Positions 6,946-7,965 of a stretch of 7,965 nucleotides of DNA are shown piece after piece. The notes under the pieces were generated by a model. It made no database searches. It was not told where the DNA came from and worked only from the letters and a program-made list of their open reading frames with translations. Numbering within the stretch: the first letter of the stretch is position 1; each line of letters starts with the position of its first letter. The stretch covers positions 1 to 7,965 of the forward strand of contig JBLHOC010000146.1 of NCBI GenBank assembly GCA_047620825.1. The letters run 5' to 3'. The stretch comes from UBA987 sp047620825 (GTDB taxonomy: Bacteria; Bacteroidota; Bacteroidia; NS11-12g; UBA9320). The translations under genes and the position numbers were made by a program.

Positions 6946-7464
6946 ATGTTACGTAAAGATTTCACAGTTGTATTCGGTGCATTAAAGGAAGGATTTCATG
7001 ACTTTAAGTACCAGTTAAATGACGATTTCTTTGCATTAATAGAGCAAGATTTAATTCACAAAGGGGAAATAAGTGTTCTTTTAAATTTAGAGCGTTCAGA
7101 GCGTTATATGACTTGTGACTTTACCTTAACTGGTTGGGCTATGAAGACATGTGATGTTTGTTTAAGTGATTTGAAATATCCGGTAAAAAGTGTTCAGTCA
7201 TTGCATATCAAAATAACTGATAAAGCAATTGAAGATGAACCGGATTTGATAAGCTTGGCTAGTAATGCATATGAATTGGATTTAACCAATCATTTGTTTG
7301 ATTATATAGTCTTGTCTTTACCAATGAAGCTTGAATGCAAGGATTCTTTAAATCGAAAAGCGTGCGACGATAAAGTGTTAGAAATGTTAAGCAATTCTGA
7401 AGGTGAGACGGACAATTCCAATCATCCAGAATGGCAAAAACTAAAAGAAATATTTAAAAACTGA
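6946..7464 (+). CDS. yceD: YceD/DUF177 family protein
   Basis: This 172-residue protein belongs to the DUF177 (YceD) family, usually encoded directly before rpmF in bacteria. It is linked to 23S rRNA or ribosomal RNA metabolism in plants and bacteria (family knowledge), but the biochemical role is not settled. Family features visible are the CDVC pair (Cys69 and Cys72) in a segment before a beta region, an acidic middle (EDEPD, 96-100) and a C-terminal segment with LSLPMKLEC and a second cysteine at 140. ATG 6946 is chosen because GGAG lies five bases upstream, and because an in-frame TTG at 6922 would fall inside the -7 promoter element and before the expected transcript start. rpmF follows after four bases, which indicates one operon. 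Confidence 0.93.
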   Translation: MLRKDFTVVFGALKEGFHDFKYQLNDDFFALIEQDLIHKGEISVLLNLERSERYMTCDFTLTGWAMKTCDVCLSDLKYPVKSVQSLHIKITDKAIEDEPDLISLASNAYELDLTNHLFDYIVLSLPMKLECKDSLNRKACDDKVLEMLSNSEGETDNSNHPEWQKLKEIFKN

Positions 7465-7468
7465 TAGT

Positions 7469-7654
7469 ATGGCTCATCCAAAGAGAAAAATTTCCAGAAC
7501 TAGGAGAGACAAGAGAAGAACTCACGACAAGTTAGGCTACAAGCAACTTATCACTGATCCGAAGACCGGAGAAGTATCTCAATATCACAGATTGAACCTT
7601 GAGACAGGCATGTACCGAGGCATGAAAGTTATTGATGTAAACGAAGAGGCTTAA
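7469..7654 (+). CDS. rpmF: 50S ribosomal protein bL32
   Basis: This 61-residue protein has the classical L32 start MAHPKRKISRTRRDKRRTHD, a very basic region that contacts 23S rRNA. The C-terminal part holds TGEVSQYHR and GMYRG, which align with the zinc-ribbon part of other L32 proteins, but all four zinc-binding cysteines are absent; the protein has no cysteine at all. It is therefore a C-minus, zinc-independent form. The start is ATG, four bases after the yceD stop, with plsX 22 bases downstream. Confidence 0.97.
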   Translation: MAHPKRKISRTRRDKRRTHDKLGYKQLITDPKTGEVSQYHRLNLETGMYRGMKVIDVNEEA

Positions 7655-7676
7655 GCCTTCATTCAACAACTTTTTT

Positions 7677-7965
7677 ATGAAGATTGGGATAGACGTGATG
7701 GGAGGGGATTTCGCCCCGCAAGAGACACTTCTTGGTGTTGTCAGCGCACTTTCTACGCCTGATTTAAGTGATGTTCATCTTACGTTAATAGGTGACAAAT
7801 CCATTATAGAACAGCAATTGCAAGACAGCAATGTCTTGAATCGTGTTGACATTGTGCATACAGATGAAGTCATCGGTATGGCAGAACATCCTACAAGAGC
7901 AATTTCTCAAAAACGAAATTCAAGCATAAACATCGGTTTAAAAATGCTAGCAGAAGGCCATTTAG
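7677..7965 (+). CDS. plsX: Phosphate acyltransferase PlsX (N-terminal part)
   Basis: The first 96 residues are visible; the gene runs off the right edge. PlsX converts acyl-ACP and phosphate into acyl-phosphate, the acyl donor for PlsY in phosphatidic acid synthesis, and works at the inner membrane surface. The opening MKIGIDVMGGDFAPQETLLG is the PlsX N-terminal signature. A second hallmark, EVIGMAEHPTRAISQKRNSS (residues 63-82), is also complete. It follows rpmF closely, and the next gene in many bacteria is fabH (not visible here). No separate promoter is evident in the 22-base gap. Confidence 0.97.
   Translation, partial: MKIGIDVMGGDFAPQETLLGVVSALSTPDLSDVHLTLIGDKSIIEQQLQDSNVLNRVDIVHTDEVIGMAEHPTRAISQKRNSSINIGLKMLAEGHL

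Overview
The window looks like chromosomal DNA of a member of the Bacteroidota. The evidence is low GC content, three exact matches to the Bacteroidota -7 promoter element TAnnTTTG placed just upstream of genes, mostly weak or absent Shine-Dalgarno sequences, a Bacteroidota-type ribosomal protein L32, and a 7TMR-DISM sensor kinase. I cannot name the genus. No RNA gene, insertion sequence, CRISPR array or phage gene is visible.

Left half (1-5013, minus strand): a three-gene operon with overlapping stop and start codons. In transcription order it encodes (1) a 749-residue fusion of an E1/ThiF-like adenylating domain and a nitroreductase-like flavin domain, related to the MoeY/Rv1355c family, (2) a 240-residue protein that reads as a divergent GNAT-type acyltransferase, and (3) a membrane histidine kinase with a periplasmic DISM domain, seven membrane helices, a coiled coil and a HisKA/HATPase core. 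The kinase runs off the left edge. Junctions of TAATG and ATGA imply translational coupling. The set therefore looks like one functional unit pairing a small-molecule-modifying module with a sensor.

Middle (5014-5728): a 253-bp divergent intergenic region with several inverted and direct repeats and a good promoter, followed by a plus-strand stand-alone receiver protein. Its position opposite the kinase operon makes it a candidate partner of the kinase.

Right half (5809-7965, plus strand): ordinary housekeeping genes: pdxA (vitamin B6 synthesis), a YceD/DUF177 protein, rpmF (ribosomal protein L32) and the start of plsX (phospholipid synthesis). yceD, rpmF and plsX form one tight operon with its own promoter. 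pdxA has a separate promoter candidate containing a perfect 13-bp palindrome.

The most interesting part is the adenylating-flavin enzyme / acyltransferase / sensor kinase operon with the divergent response regulator. Its substrate, product and signal cannot be read from the sequence.
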